64,000 bases of DNA, from the NCBI GenBank assembly GCA_001600635.1, contig BCKL01000013.1:476397-540396 (forward strand), read 5' to 3'. Of the stretch, positions 43,144 to 54,075 are shown piece after piece (positions within the stretch are counted from its first letter, which is position 1; each line of letters starts with the position of its first letter). The position numbers and the translations under genes are program-made. A model generated the notes under the pieces. It was not told the origin of the DNA. It ran no database searches and saw nothing but the letters and a program-made list of their open reading frames with translations. The stretch comes from Leucosporidium creatinivorum (lineage: Eukaryota > Basidiomycota > Microbotryomycetes > Leucosporidiales > Leucosporidiaceae).

Positions 43144-46100
43144 ATGCCTCCGACGAGCAGCGAACCACCTCAGTCGCCTCGTCGTCGCCAACCGAGGACG
43201 ACTGTCACGCCGGCTACGCCTGCACCACCTTCACCGCCGCTAGTCCGCATCCCCTTACCGCCCTCACCTACAGCAACCATCCCTCGCTCCCGCTCCCGCT
43301 CCCGCTCTCCGTCTCCCGCTCGTTCGCCCTCGCCCGCCCCCACCGCATCCGATGCCAATGGCCTTCCACCTCGGCCCAGCACCTCCTCGGCGCTCTTACA
43401 GGCAGGACTAGGCCTCTTGAGCGTACCCGGTAGTCCTGCAGAGGATCAGGGAAGCTCGAGCGATTCAGGCTGGCCGTCGGTTCGCCAGCAGGGCCTCAGC
43501 AGTCCGACGCTTTCGCTGGCCAACTCGGACGACGGGACGGACGCGCTGGCGGTTGAATCGACTACAGAAGCGTCGCAGCCTGCTAGCAGAGCGCGCAAGA
43601 TCTCGTTTGGCACGTTGTTGGAGAAGGGGAGCAGCGCGTCGCTGGCAGCGAGACAGCCTGCAAGCAAGCCACAAGAGCCTACGCCGAGGAAGCTGAGCGG
43701 TCCGCAGAAGCTGTTACGAAGAGCTCGAAGCTTCGGTACTGCTACCTCGCCCATCCTTCCCTCCAGCTCGGCCTTCGCCGTCCCGAAGGAGCACAACAAC
43801 GGCTCGTCCTCTCGCCTTCCTCCAACCCCTCCATTACCTTCACCGCCGCTTCCAGGAAGCGCAGGCTTACGTAGAAGCTCGTCATCATCCAAGCGGAGAG
43901 ACCCCGAGGTCAGCTGTTCCGTCCTTCTCGTCCTCGCCGAACCTCACGCTCACTTATTTTGGGGACTACAGCCCATCGCATTCCCTCCCACCACCACCAA
44001 AGGAAAGGAAAAGGAGAAGGTCGTCGATCAAGAGGGCACAGGCATCGCCGGAGGGCGGCGCAAGTCGACCCTCGCCCTTCGGCGAAGCACCTTTTCGATC
44101 TTTCGTCGCAACGATTCGGTGCCCTCGGCCCAGCCGCTCTCGGAGCCTCCAGCGCCAGACCCTCAAGACTCCCCTCCCATCGCCACAATCCCACCAGGAG
44201 CAACCGCCATCCCCTCTCTTCCGTCGCTCCCATCTCTCCATCTCTCCAACTCCCCCTACCGCATGTCTTGGGGCTTCGGCGTCAACTCCACCTCCTCCGT
44301 AGCGCCGACACCACCTCCGCATGCCGCTACACCACTCTCACTCTCCCCCCTCTCCTCTCCACAAGCCCTCCGCCCACAAACCCCTCCGGTTCGCCGAACC
44401 CTCTCCGCCGAGTCACCACCATTACGCCGCAACGGCTCTTGGGCCAGTCCAGGTCGAGCAGAGCTCACCAGTAGCCCCGACTCGGACTACGCCGCCCTCG
44501 GTCTCTGGATGGAGCGAAACGGCAGCCCAGGTCCAAGCAGCGCAGGCTCGCCTCAGCGCCAGCTGCTGACGAGGGCAGGAAGGTCCAACTCGGACGGGTT
44601 GATGCGGAATCGTACCATCTCATCCTTTCCGGCGTTCGACGAGGATGGCTGGAGGCGCATTCCGAGGAGTCAGTCAGGGTCGACACTCGCGCATGGTGGA
44701 CCGACCTCGGGCACCTCGACGCCTCCCATCCCGATCGTGAGGCCACCAAGCCCGCTCAAGCTGTCGGCATCGCCAGGCAACTATGCACCAGGGAGGAGTA
44801 GCGGTGGCCTGGTTCGGCGGCCGATGACCTCGGGCAGCATGACCGACAGCGGGAAGGAGGGTCGCGGAGTCTTCGGCGCCGTTTCGGGCTTCTTCGGCGG
44901 CAGCGGAGGAGCATCATCGAGCATGTCGCGGAGTTCGTCGAGTAGCTCTGCCGCTGCACCTCCACCCGCCGAGGCCAACGAGTTCGGCGCCCTTTTCGGA
45001 GGATCGCCCGCCAAGGCCAGGAAACGAGGGCTCAGCGTCGGAGCTGGCATCTTTGGGTCCTCCTCGGTCGATTCGCGCAAGCGAGCAGGCAGCTCCTCTA
45101 GCCTGTCGAATAGCTGGGTCCCGCCAACGGGAGGCCTGCTCGTCCCTACGCCTGACGGAGGCGTCACTCCGACAGGCAGCCTCTCCCGCACTCGCGCGAG
45201 TACCGACCCTCGTCGTCTCTCCACTTCCTCCAACAACTCTCAGACCTCCTACTTCCCTCCCCACCCTTCTACCTCACCTTCTCGCCCTTCCCATCTACCT
45301 CCATCGCCCAACTTCGGCGCGCTACCCAGCCCGCCGGACTCGCCTGCCGGAACGAGGAGATCGAGCTTCGCCATCTCGAGGCCTTCGACTAGCCCGCCGG
45401 TGTCGAGAAAGGCGAGCTTCTCGCAAGGGCAGCCGCCGTCGAGGGGCAGGTCGAGGTCGGCTAGCGTTAAGGTCGATGTGGAGGAGGGCGAGACGCCCGA
45501 GATGTTTGTGAGGCGGATGACCAACGTGGTCAATAAGGGAGATGTGGCTCGCGTTTGTGCTACCAAGTGAGCTCACACCGTCTACTCTCCTCGCTCTTGC
45601 TGATGCTTCTCGCGCCTCTCGCAGCGCCGAACCCTTCTTCGCCGAAGCCCTCACCACCTACCTCACCACCTTCGACTTCTCGCTCGACCCTCTCGACATT
45701 GCCCTCCGCAAGTTCCTCATGGAGGCCTCCCTCCCCTCCGAAACTCAGCAAATCGACCGCGTGATGGAAGCCTTCGCCATCCGCTACAACGAGTGCAACC
45801 CCGGCCTCTTCGCCTCGAGTGATACGCCCTACGTCCTCGCCTTCTCGCTCGTCATGCTCAATACCGATCAGTTCAACACGAGTAACAAGAGCAAGATGAC
45901 GAGGGCGGACTATGTCCGGAATACGAGGATTGAGGGAGTCGCGACCGAGGTGCTAGAGGTTGGTCTTGATGCGCGAGTGATGTCGGGAGAGCTGTCCAGC
46001 TGACACTTTGCCTCCACAGTACCTTTTCGACCAGATCTCGGTCGCTCCCTTCATCTTTGTCGAAGATGAGAACGAGTTCGGCGCCGCTCGTCCAGACCTC

Positions 46101-48633
46101 TACCAGTCTTCGGGCTCGTTTTTCTCCAAGAGCACGAGTTCCTCGGGCGCCAAGAGCAAGATCGATCCATATCATTTCATCGCTATGGTACGTGATTCTG
46201 CTCCCCGCCATACCGAGCTGCATCTGACGCGCTTCTCTCTCGCAGGGCACCATTCGCAACCTTCGCCTCGACATCGAATCGTCTATCCCCTTACGCAGTC
46301 CATTCTCATTCACTGGCACTACCTCTTTCTTTGTAGGTCCTCCCGCTTCGCTCATCGAACACCCTGCTAACGCTCACCTTTCGCAGAACGCTACCACCCT
46401 GCACCAGCTATTCGCCCACGCCCCCGTGCTTCAAATCACCTCAAGACCTCGCAGCAAGTCTTCCTCCGGGCCATCAACCACCAACAACACCGAGGGAGCT
46501 CCTCTCACCCCCACCATGAGCAACATGACCTTCGTCCCGCCGCCAAAGGAGAAGGTGCCGACCCTCTCGAGTCTCAAGATTACCAAAATCGGGCTGCTGA
46601 GTCGCAAGGAGGATTTGGCGGAGGGCGGGAAGAAAGCGGCGTCGAGAAAGTGGAAGGGATGGAGTGTGGTGCTGACGGGTAGTCAGCTGCTGTTCTTCGT
46701 GCGTCCCCCTTCGCTCTCGCCTTGCGCACCGAGCTGACCCCCTTCGCATCGAGCAGAAGGATCCTAACTGGGCCGACGCTTTGCAACAAACTCTCCAGGC
46801 TGCTGCTGCTTCCCAGCCACGGCCCGACGACAACCACGTCCTCGTCTTCTCCATCCAAACGCCCTTCAAGCCCGACGCCGTTCTGTCGCTTGCCAACTCG
46901 GCCGCCATCTACGACGCGGTGAGCTTCATATTCTTGACGTAGCGACATCACGCTGATCTTTCTCTGCCCTACTGCAGACCTACGCCAAGTACAGCAACGT
47001 CTTCCGACTCGTCGCCCCCGCCGGTCGTCAATACCTCTTCCAAGCCCAAACCCCCGCCGACCTCAACTCGTGGTTGCACGCCATCAACTACGCGGCAAGC
47101 TTCAAGAGCGCCAACCTCCGCATGCGAGCCCTCGCTCCTAAGCCTCGCACCTCCGACCCACCTCCGACCTCTCCTCCCGCCTCTCCTCTCCCTTCCGCCC
47201 TGCCGACACCTCAGAGCCCACAGCCTCAGGCTTGGGGCACCCTCGGCTCGCTCGGCTCTTCCACCTCCTCTACCGCGACCAACGGATCGACTGCACCCGT
47301 CGACGACGGCTCGGCGCTGCCGCCTGCCGCGCACCACAACCTCTCGCCGGTGTCGGAGGAGGATCCTTCGCTCCCCACTAGCTTACGAGAAGCGCTGCGA
47401 GCGGAGGAAGAGGAGAAACGGAAAGAGGCGAGAGGAGAAGAAGATCCTGTGGTCGCGTTGGCGGGTATGGTGAGGACGGATGGAGCTGAGGTCGAGCGCG
47501 AGGAGGATGGAGGAGCCAGGAGTTCGCCTGCACCGGAGCAGGAGGTGTTCAAGCCGCTAGGACCAACGAGGGCCGAGCTACTGAGGGTGAGCTTCATGCC
47601 TCTCATCAAGCAAACGAGCCTCCGCTGACCCATCTTACTCCACAGGCCAAGATCGCTGCCCTCGAGGACGAGATCCGAGCAGCCAAGACGGCGCTGCAGG
47701 TCGACCTTCGGCTCGCTCGCAACTTTGCCGTCCTGACTCCCTTTCGGACGTCAACACGCGAGCGGATACAGCTCGCCCTATCGCCGTTGGAGAAGCGGGT
47801 TCGGCATGCGAGGATGAAGTGAGTGGCTCTCTGCTACATTTTCGTGGACCGAGAGCTGACATCGATCTTCATACAGTCTCGCTAAGATCATCTGCCATCG
47901 TGAGGTGCTCGCTCGCGACCTTCTCGTCGAGGACCGCGAGAACCGACCCGCTCGGCACAACTCTCATCGCCGCCGACCTTCCAGCCGCCCCGCATCTCCA
48001 TCGCAGCAGACGCCCCGCCCTTCCAACCACCAGTGGACCTCCCCCCTCCGCTCCACCAACCTCCACCCTCCCCAAGCCGACTCGGACGCTCGCGACTCGT
48101 TCGACTCGGCGCCGGAACCCGAGCACGACGATTACGCTCGCGAGTCAGTCTCGGACGATGAACTCGATCGGCTCAAGTCACCACCACTCATGCAGAGGTC
48201 ACATACCGAGACGCTCTACATCACCGCAGGAGGAGGCAGTCGACCTCGGGCCGCCTCTCGGCTCAGTGAGGACGAGTTTCCGACATCGACAAGACCCCTA
48301 CTCGGCCACTCTCCCGCCGGATCTACCATCTCATTGCATCCGCATCACTATAACCAACATCAGTCACCGCCGAAGGGTCTACTCTCGCCCTCGGCCAGCT
48401 CGCTCGGCCTCTCGGGCTCGGAGTTAGAGGTGCACGGCCTTTCGGGCAGCAGGATCGACGAGGACGATGCGAGTGGGGACGAGCAAGAAGAGGTGACTCG
48501 ACCTGGAGCGCCTGCGAGGTTGATGAGCTATGAGCAGGAACCGTTCGAGTCGCTTGAGGAGGCGAGGGAGGAAGGGAGGAGGCGGTCGCAGCGGGCGAGG
48601 GAGACTTCGGCGTGGCATGGGTATTCGCTCTAG
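43144..48633 (+). CDS. Arf guanine-nucleotide exchange factor with Sec7 and PH domains (Syt1/Yel1-like)
   Basis: This protein loads GTP on Arf-family GTPases in membrane traffic. The first exon (start 43144, MPPTSSEPPQSPRRRQPRT) encodes about 800 residues, mostly disordered, rich in Ser and Pro, with RSRSRSRSPSPARSPSP. The Sec7 domain starts near FVRRMTNVVNKGDVARVCAT and continues after an intron with AEPFFAEALTTYLTTFDFSL, LPSETQQIDRVMEAFAIRY (holding the catalytic glutamate finger), VLAFSLVMLNTDQFNTS and YLFDQISVAPFIFVED. The PH domain follows: KITKIGLLSRKED, KWKGWSVVLTGSQLLFF, HVLVFSIQTPF, VFRLVAPAGRQYLFQAQTP and DLNSWLHAINYA. A short coiled coil, AKIAALEDEIRAAKTALQ, and LAKIICHREVLARDL come next, then a disordered acidic tail ending HGYSL at 48633. 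A 63-base segment at 43909-43971 looks like an intron that also keeps the frame open. Paralogue assignment within Sec7 proteins is tentative. Confidence 0.87.
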
Positions 48634-48789
48634 TGTTGTAGTTGACTTGTGACAACATCCCGCTCTTGTAAGATCATCGCACTTTCGCCGAAGCCCAGGA
48701 CGGCGGCCTTCGACTTCGCCGCCGCTTGCACTTGGAGCTCCCGCCGCGCGAAGCTTAGAGACTCTCTCTTCCACACTTCACGCTCAAGG

Positions 48790-51116
48790 ATGAACGCCGT
48801 GTTCTCAATGGATCCTCTAAGCTCGCTACAGCACTGCGATATCTCGACTACAGCGCTGCTGCTCAGCAGCGTCGCGCTCGTCCTCGTCTACCTCGTTCTC
48901 TCTCATCTTGACGGCCACGCCCTTGGAACGGCTCGTCGACCAGACCTGGAGACTCTAGATGGGGTCCCACTTCTAGGTAACCTGCTTGAGATCCAGCGCA
49001 ATCGGGGAGAGCTCGTCGAATGTGAGTTGCAGGCGGAGGCTCGGGAGTGCGTCCTTGGCGAGGCCGAACTGAGGCTTTCCCGCTTTACGACAGTATGGAT
49101 GCTCTCCAAGCAGAAGCAGAAGACCAAGAAGGCTCTAAGCTGGACTGTGCCCGGTCTCAGGCTGGTGGAGGCTTCCAAGCCCGAGGTGAGCTTCGCCGAG
49201 ATGGAGATGCGAGCGCTTGGCTCGGCAGTAGCTTGCTGCTCATGGTCAGACCTGCAGCTGACATTGCACTGCCTTCTATCACAGTACCTCGAGTACATTC
49301 AACGCACCAACTTCTCCAACTTTGTCAAGGTGAGGCCGCGCCGAGATCCTCGCCGAGCAGAGCGTTGACCTTTCTACCTTGTCTGTAGGGCTCGCTCTTC
49401 AACGAGAACACTAAGCAGATCCTCGGAAACGGCATTTTTAACAGCGGTGAGCTCAGAGGTCGTTGTGTCTCGATGCGAGCGCTCGCTGACTCTTCCCGGC
49501 TCGGCGCAGATGGAGACCAGTGGCACTCCCAGCGCAAAGCTACCTCCAAGATCTTCAGCGCTTCGAACTTCAGGGGCATCATCACCCAGAGTCTCGATAG
49601 CAACTTGGAGAAGATGCTCGCCATCATCCGTCGCCACGCCGATGCTGGACAAGGTGCGCCGAGCTTTGACTTGGTCCTTCTCTCTTCGACCAGTGACTGA
49701 CTCGCTCTCGCCCCTGCTTGACAACAGAGTTCGACCTCGACAACCTCTTCTTCCGCTTCACCCTCAACTCGTTCGCCGAGATGGCTTTTGGAACAGACGT
49801 CGGAGCGCTCTCGCTCGACTCGGACGAGCCTGTGCCCTTTGCTGCCGCCTTCGATTTCGCTCAGTCTGTGCTCGATCGTCGCTTCAACAAGTGAGCTGCC
49901 AAGGACCTCGACTGACCGCCGAGCAACAGCTGACGCGACCTCACTCCTCAGTCCCTTTTGGAAAGTCGTGGAGAGGTTCAATGGGCAGCACCACAAGATG
50001 GCCGAGGCCACCAAGATCATCGACGACTTTGCCTACGGTATCATCGACCAACGCCAAACGGAGGGCAGGGGCAACTTTACCGCCGAGACGAAGAAGGAGG
50101 CCAAGAACCTCGACCTGCTCTCGCTTTACATGGCGCTGCGTGACGAGAATGGTCAGCCTATGAGTCGTCGAGCACTGCGGTACGCATTTTGCAGCATCCA
50201 TCGCACTCAAGCTGACTCGTAGCCCCCTACAGCGACGCCGTGCTCAACCTCATCATCGCCGGCCGCGACACCACTGCTCAGGCGCTCTCATGGACCTTCT
50301 TCCATCTGCTCAAGCATCCCGAGTTCCTCGAGCCCATGCGGTCGGAAGTAGCAGAACTCGGAGTCATCGACTACGACAGCTACAAGCTTCTCCACCAAAC
50401 CAACGCCGTCTTCTCCGAAGGCCTTCGCCTCCACCCCTCCGTACCCAAGAACGGCTGGACTGTACTCCAGGACGACGTGCTTCCCAATGGCGGACCGATG
50501 GTTAAGAAGGGAGATGTCGTCTTCTGGAGCGACTGGGTCATGGCTCGCGATGAGTCAATCTGGGGACCGGATGCGAGGGAGTTCAAGCCGAGCAGGTGGA
50601 TCGACGAGCAGGGCGAGATGAAGAAGGAGTCGCAGTGGAAGGCGCACATGTTCAATGGAGGCTACAGGCTATGTCTCGGTGAGTTCTGTGATGGCTTCAG
50701 ACGGTCTCGAAGGTCTTCAGGGCCTGTCGAGCCGTTTCTTGCTTCGGCGCTGACCTCGGCGACTTTCTGGTGCGCGCAGGCATGGATCTGGCCAAGTATG
50801 AGGCCGCTTCCGGTAAGTGATATCAACCAGTAGAGTCTCTCTACTTACTTGTGGCTGACGCACAACATCCCTCCGCAGCACTCGCCGCCATCTCGCGCGA
50901 GTTCGACATCTCCTTCGCACCGGACTACCTCGAGACTGTCCCGATGATGGGCACCGAGCAGACTCCCAAATACCAACCTTCTCTCACGCTTCCCATGGTG
51001 GGTCTGCTTCTCCCTCCCGCCTCTTGCATCCTTCACCGACTGACCCTCGGCGCTCGGACTTGCCTTCGCAGCTCACGCCTCTGCGCGTAAGGGCTACTCG
51101 CAGGAAATTGGCTTGA
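48790..51116 (+). CDS. Cytochrome P450, omega-hydroxylase type, copy A of a tandem pair
   Basis: This is a haem monooxygenase anchored in the ER, of the general type that hydroxylates fatty acids or alkanes (CYP52/CYP86/CYP704-like clan). The start at 48790 (MNAVFSMDPLSSLQHCDIS; an alternative is MDPLSS) precedes the anchor TALLLSSVALVLVYLVLSHL. Motifs in order are WHSQRKATSKIFSASNFRG (helix C), NSFAEMAFGTDVGALSLDSD, NLIIAGRDTTAQALSW (helix I oxygen-activation motif), SEGLRLHPSVP (ExxR), FKPSRWIDEQGE and HMFNGGYRLCLG. The last holds the haem-ligand cysteine, and an intron follows directly in the glycine codon. The next exon reads MDLAKYEAAS. The C-terminus is SLTLPM, an intron, then LTPLRVRATRRKLA, with the stop at 51114. 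Ten or more short introns are present. All P450 landmarks are intact. The exact family and substrate cannot be assigned by eye. Confidence 0.9.
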
Positions 51117-51489
51117 GAGCTGAGACACTCATCTTGTGCATAGTCTTCTCTCATAGCAATATCTCTGTACATAGCTTGAATCACAAGGATGTGCGAAAGT
51201 TGAGAGCCCCACTTCGAATTGCGAAGTCTCTAAGCTCCGCGCGCTTATAATTCGAGCTCTCGCTTCGTGACTCCGCGCTCTTCACACAACAGCACCTCAG
51301 TCCTCGCAACAGGCTACATCCGCACCTCGCCTGACGTTGCAGCAGTCGACCTTCCTGCATCCCTCGCTCCCCGCCTTTTAGAGCTGGGGAAACGACGTCG
51401 CCTCAACTATAGCAAAGCTACCGCTCGTAAAGGCGTTGACGAGCGAGCAGCAAGCTCTGCCTCCTCCCTCACACTTCGTACTGCCCGCG
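51117..51489. other. Intergenic region between the two P450 genes
   Basis: These 373 bases carry the 3' end of copy A and the promoter and leader of copy B. A TTATAA word at 51245-51250 is the only TATA-like element seen. No further gene is visible. Confidence 0.5.
51245..51250 (+). promoter_or_regulatory. Possible TATA box of P450 copy B
   Basis: TTATAA lies about 240 bases before the start codon at 51490 in a GC-rich surrounding. The distance implies a long leader or a different true promoter, so support is weak. Confidence 0.28.
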
Positions 51490-53874
51490 ATGGAGACTCT
51501 CACCAAAGCTGCAGCCTTTCTGCCGTCGACTAGCGTCCTCGCCGCCTCGCTCGCCGTCTACTTCGCCTACCTCTTCCTCACCCACCGCAATTGCGCCCTC
51601 GGTACCAGCGAGCGACCGGACTTGGAGACGAGGGCGGGTTACCCCATCATCGGCAACCTGCTCGAATTCCTCGAGCACGGCGACCACATCGTGAATCGTG
51701 AGTCCGCTACTCAACACCCGACTGAGCCAGCTGACCTGTGTAGAGCTACAGTGTGGATGCTGGGACGTCAACAGAAGACTACCAACAAGCCTCTGTCCTT
51801 CACCATTCCCGGCAAGCGCTTCATTGACGTCTCGAAACCTGAGGTAAGCTCGGCGCAGAGGACCGAGCTGGACTAGTGCTTTATCTCGCATGACTTGTTG
51901 CTGGCGAACACCTGTCCAGATGAGAGGCAGTCTTGATAAGAGGGTGAACATAAGCTGACACTGACCCGACTCCCATCCCAGCTCATCGAAGCGATCCAAA
52001 AGACGAACTTCTCGAACTACGTCAAGGTGAGCAGCCTTAGGGCATCTTTGGGGGCCGTGCGAGGTTGAGATGTACTCTGTACAGCTACTGCTTGCTACGG
52101 AGGCGCTGACTCGTGGGCTCGGCGCTCCACAGGGTCCCGCTACTCATGCTCGTCTTTCACAAATGTACGTTCGTAGCGAGCCTTGTAGTACTCCACTGAT
52201 CGCTGACGCTCTCTGAAGCCTCGGAGATGGCATCTTTGCAGTCGGTGAGCTCGAAAGCTGGTTGGTAGACGAGCATGCTTCAAGCTGAGGCTGACCCCTC
52301 CCTTTCAGACGGCGCGAAGTGGCACTCGCAGCGCAAGGCGACCTCCAAGATCTTCAATACCAACAGCTTCAGAGGCATCATCACTCAGAGCCTCGACAGC
52401 AACTTGGACAAGCTGCTCGCCATCATCCGCCGTCATGCCGAGAAGGGAGAAGGTGTGCCCAGCTTCCCTCTCTGGTCTCCTAGTGCGCTGACCTCCATCT
52501 CCCGAGCAGCCTTCTCGCTCGATACGCTCTTCTTCCGCTTCACGCTCAACAGCTTTGCCGAGCTTGCGTTCGGCCTTGACGTTGGAGCCCTTTCGACCGA
52601 GTCAGATGAGCCCGTTCCTTTCGCCGCCGCTTTCGACTTCGCCCAGTCGGTCCTCGCGCTTCGCTTCACCAAGTGAGCTCTTGCGGGTACGTACCGAGAG
52701 ATCCTGCTGATACTCGTGTCCTGCAGTCCCTTCTGGAAGATCACCGAGCGCTGGAACGGGCAAGGCAAGGCGATGGCGGAGGCTGCGCAGATCCTCGACG
52801 ACTTTGCCTTCAAGATCATCGACGAACGTGCCAAGGAGGGCAAGGGCAACATCAAGAAGGAGCAGAAGGACGATGTCGCCGGTCTTGACCTGCTCTCGCT
52901 GTACATGGCGCTCCGAGACGAGAATGGGGAGCCCATGAGTCGCCGAGCCCTTCGGTGCGCACTTCGGATCGTATGTCGCACCCAAGCTGACCCTTGCTCG
53001 TCTACAGTGATGCCGTGCTCAACCTTATCATCGCCGGACGCGACACGACCGCTCAAGCCCTCTCCTGGACGATCTTCCACCTTCTCAGCAAGCCCGAGCT
53101 GATTGAGCCCATGCGCACCGAGGTCGAGGAGCTCGGCGTCATCAACTACGACAGCTACAAGTCGCTTCACCAGACCAACGCCGTCTTCTCCGAGGGTCTT
53201 CGTCTTCACCCCTCTGTCCCTAAGGCCGCCTGGCAAGCCCTCGGCGATGATGTCCTTCCCGGTGGGATCAAGATTGAGAAGGGCGACCACGTCCTTTGGT
53301 CGGACTGGATGATGGCTCGTGATGAGGAGGTTTGGGGAGAGGATGCCAAGCAGTTCAAGCCGAGTCGCTGGATCGACGAGCGCGGAGAGCTCGAGAAGGA
53401 GTCGCAGTTCAAGGCGCACATGTTCAACTCTGGGTACCGTCTTTGCCTTGGTGAGTCGTCTAAACTGTCGAGCGCGAGCGCGGCCTGATTTTCGACCAGA
53501 TGAGGTCGGCTCAGTCGTCCATCCCGGTTCGGCGCTGACGCTTCCCCTGCACAGGTCAAGATCTGGCCAAGTACGAGGCTTCTGCTGGTGAGTCCTCAGC
53601 ACTACGTGCATACTTCCTCGGACCACCACCGCTCACTACACCAATCCTGCACAGTCCTCGCCGCCGTCCTCCGCGACTTCGACCTCTCCTTCGCGCCCGA
53701 CTACCTCGAAACTGTCCCTCGCAACGCCATGGATGGTACTCCCGAATACGCGCCTTCGCTCACTCTTCCCATGGTGAGCTCAGCCATCTTCGACTCGCCC
53801 AAGCGCCAGCTGACGGTGTCGTCTTGCAGCAAACGCCTCTTCAGGTTGTCGCTAAGCAGCGTACGAAGGCGTAG
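51490..53874 (+). CDS. Cytochrome P450, omega-hydroxylase type, copy B of a tandem pair
   Basis: This is a close paralogue of the P450 just upstream. The start at 51490 (METLTKAAAFLPSTSVLAAS) is followed by the anchor SLAVYFAYLFLTH and GYPIIGNLLEFLEHGD. Motifs are WHSQRKATSKIFNTNSFRG, NSFAELAFGLDVGALSTESD, NLIIAGRDTTAQALSW, SEGLRLHPSVPKAAWQ, FKPSRWIDERGE and HMFNSGYRLCLG with the haem cysteine. As in copy A, an intron interrupts the glycine after it; QDLAKYEASA follows. The end is SLTLPM, an intron, then QTPLQVVAKQRTKA, with the stop at 53872. The exon between LIEAIQKTNFSNYVK and DGIF is less like copy A (GPATHARLSQ against GSLFNENTKQ). Intron positions agree with copy A, so the pair arose by tandem duplication. 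It converges on NUP84. Confidence 0.9.
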
Positions 53875-54075
53875 TCATGAAAAAAGGTTTTTAGTGCTGC
53901 TTTGTAGCTTGACAGTACCCTCGATATACCGGTAATGCCCTTGTTATACTCAAGTCGGCTTGCGCTCGACCTTCTACGGCTCGGCGCTTGGCGTCCGGCT
54001 CTCGCTCGCCTTTCGACTCGCTCTCTCTGCCAACGATGAGGACGAAAGAGTACCACGAGCTCGATTACTCATCCG

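Noticed and set aside
34945-53874. MFS exporter, glycosyltransferase-like genes and two P450s as a secondary-metabolite cluster
   Set aside because: No backbone enzyme (polyketide synthase, NRPS, terpene synthase) or pathway regulator is present, and the P450s are about 11 kb from the MFS gene with a Sec7 gene between. The P450s look like fatty-acid hydroxylases.
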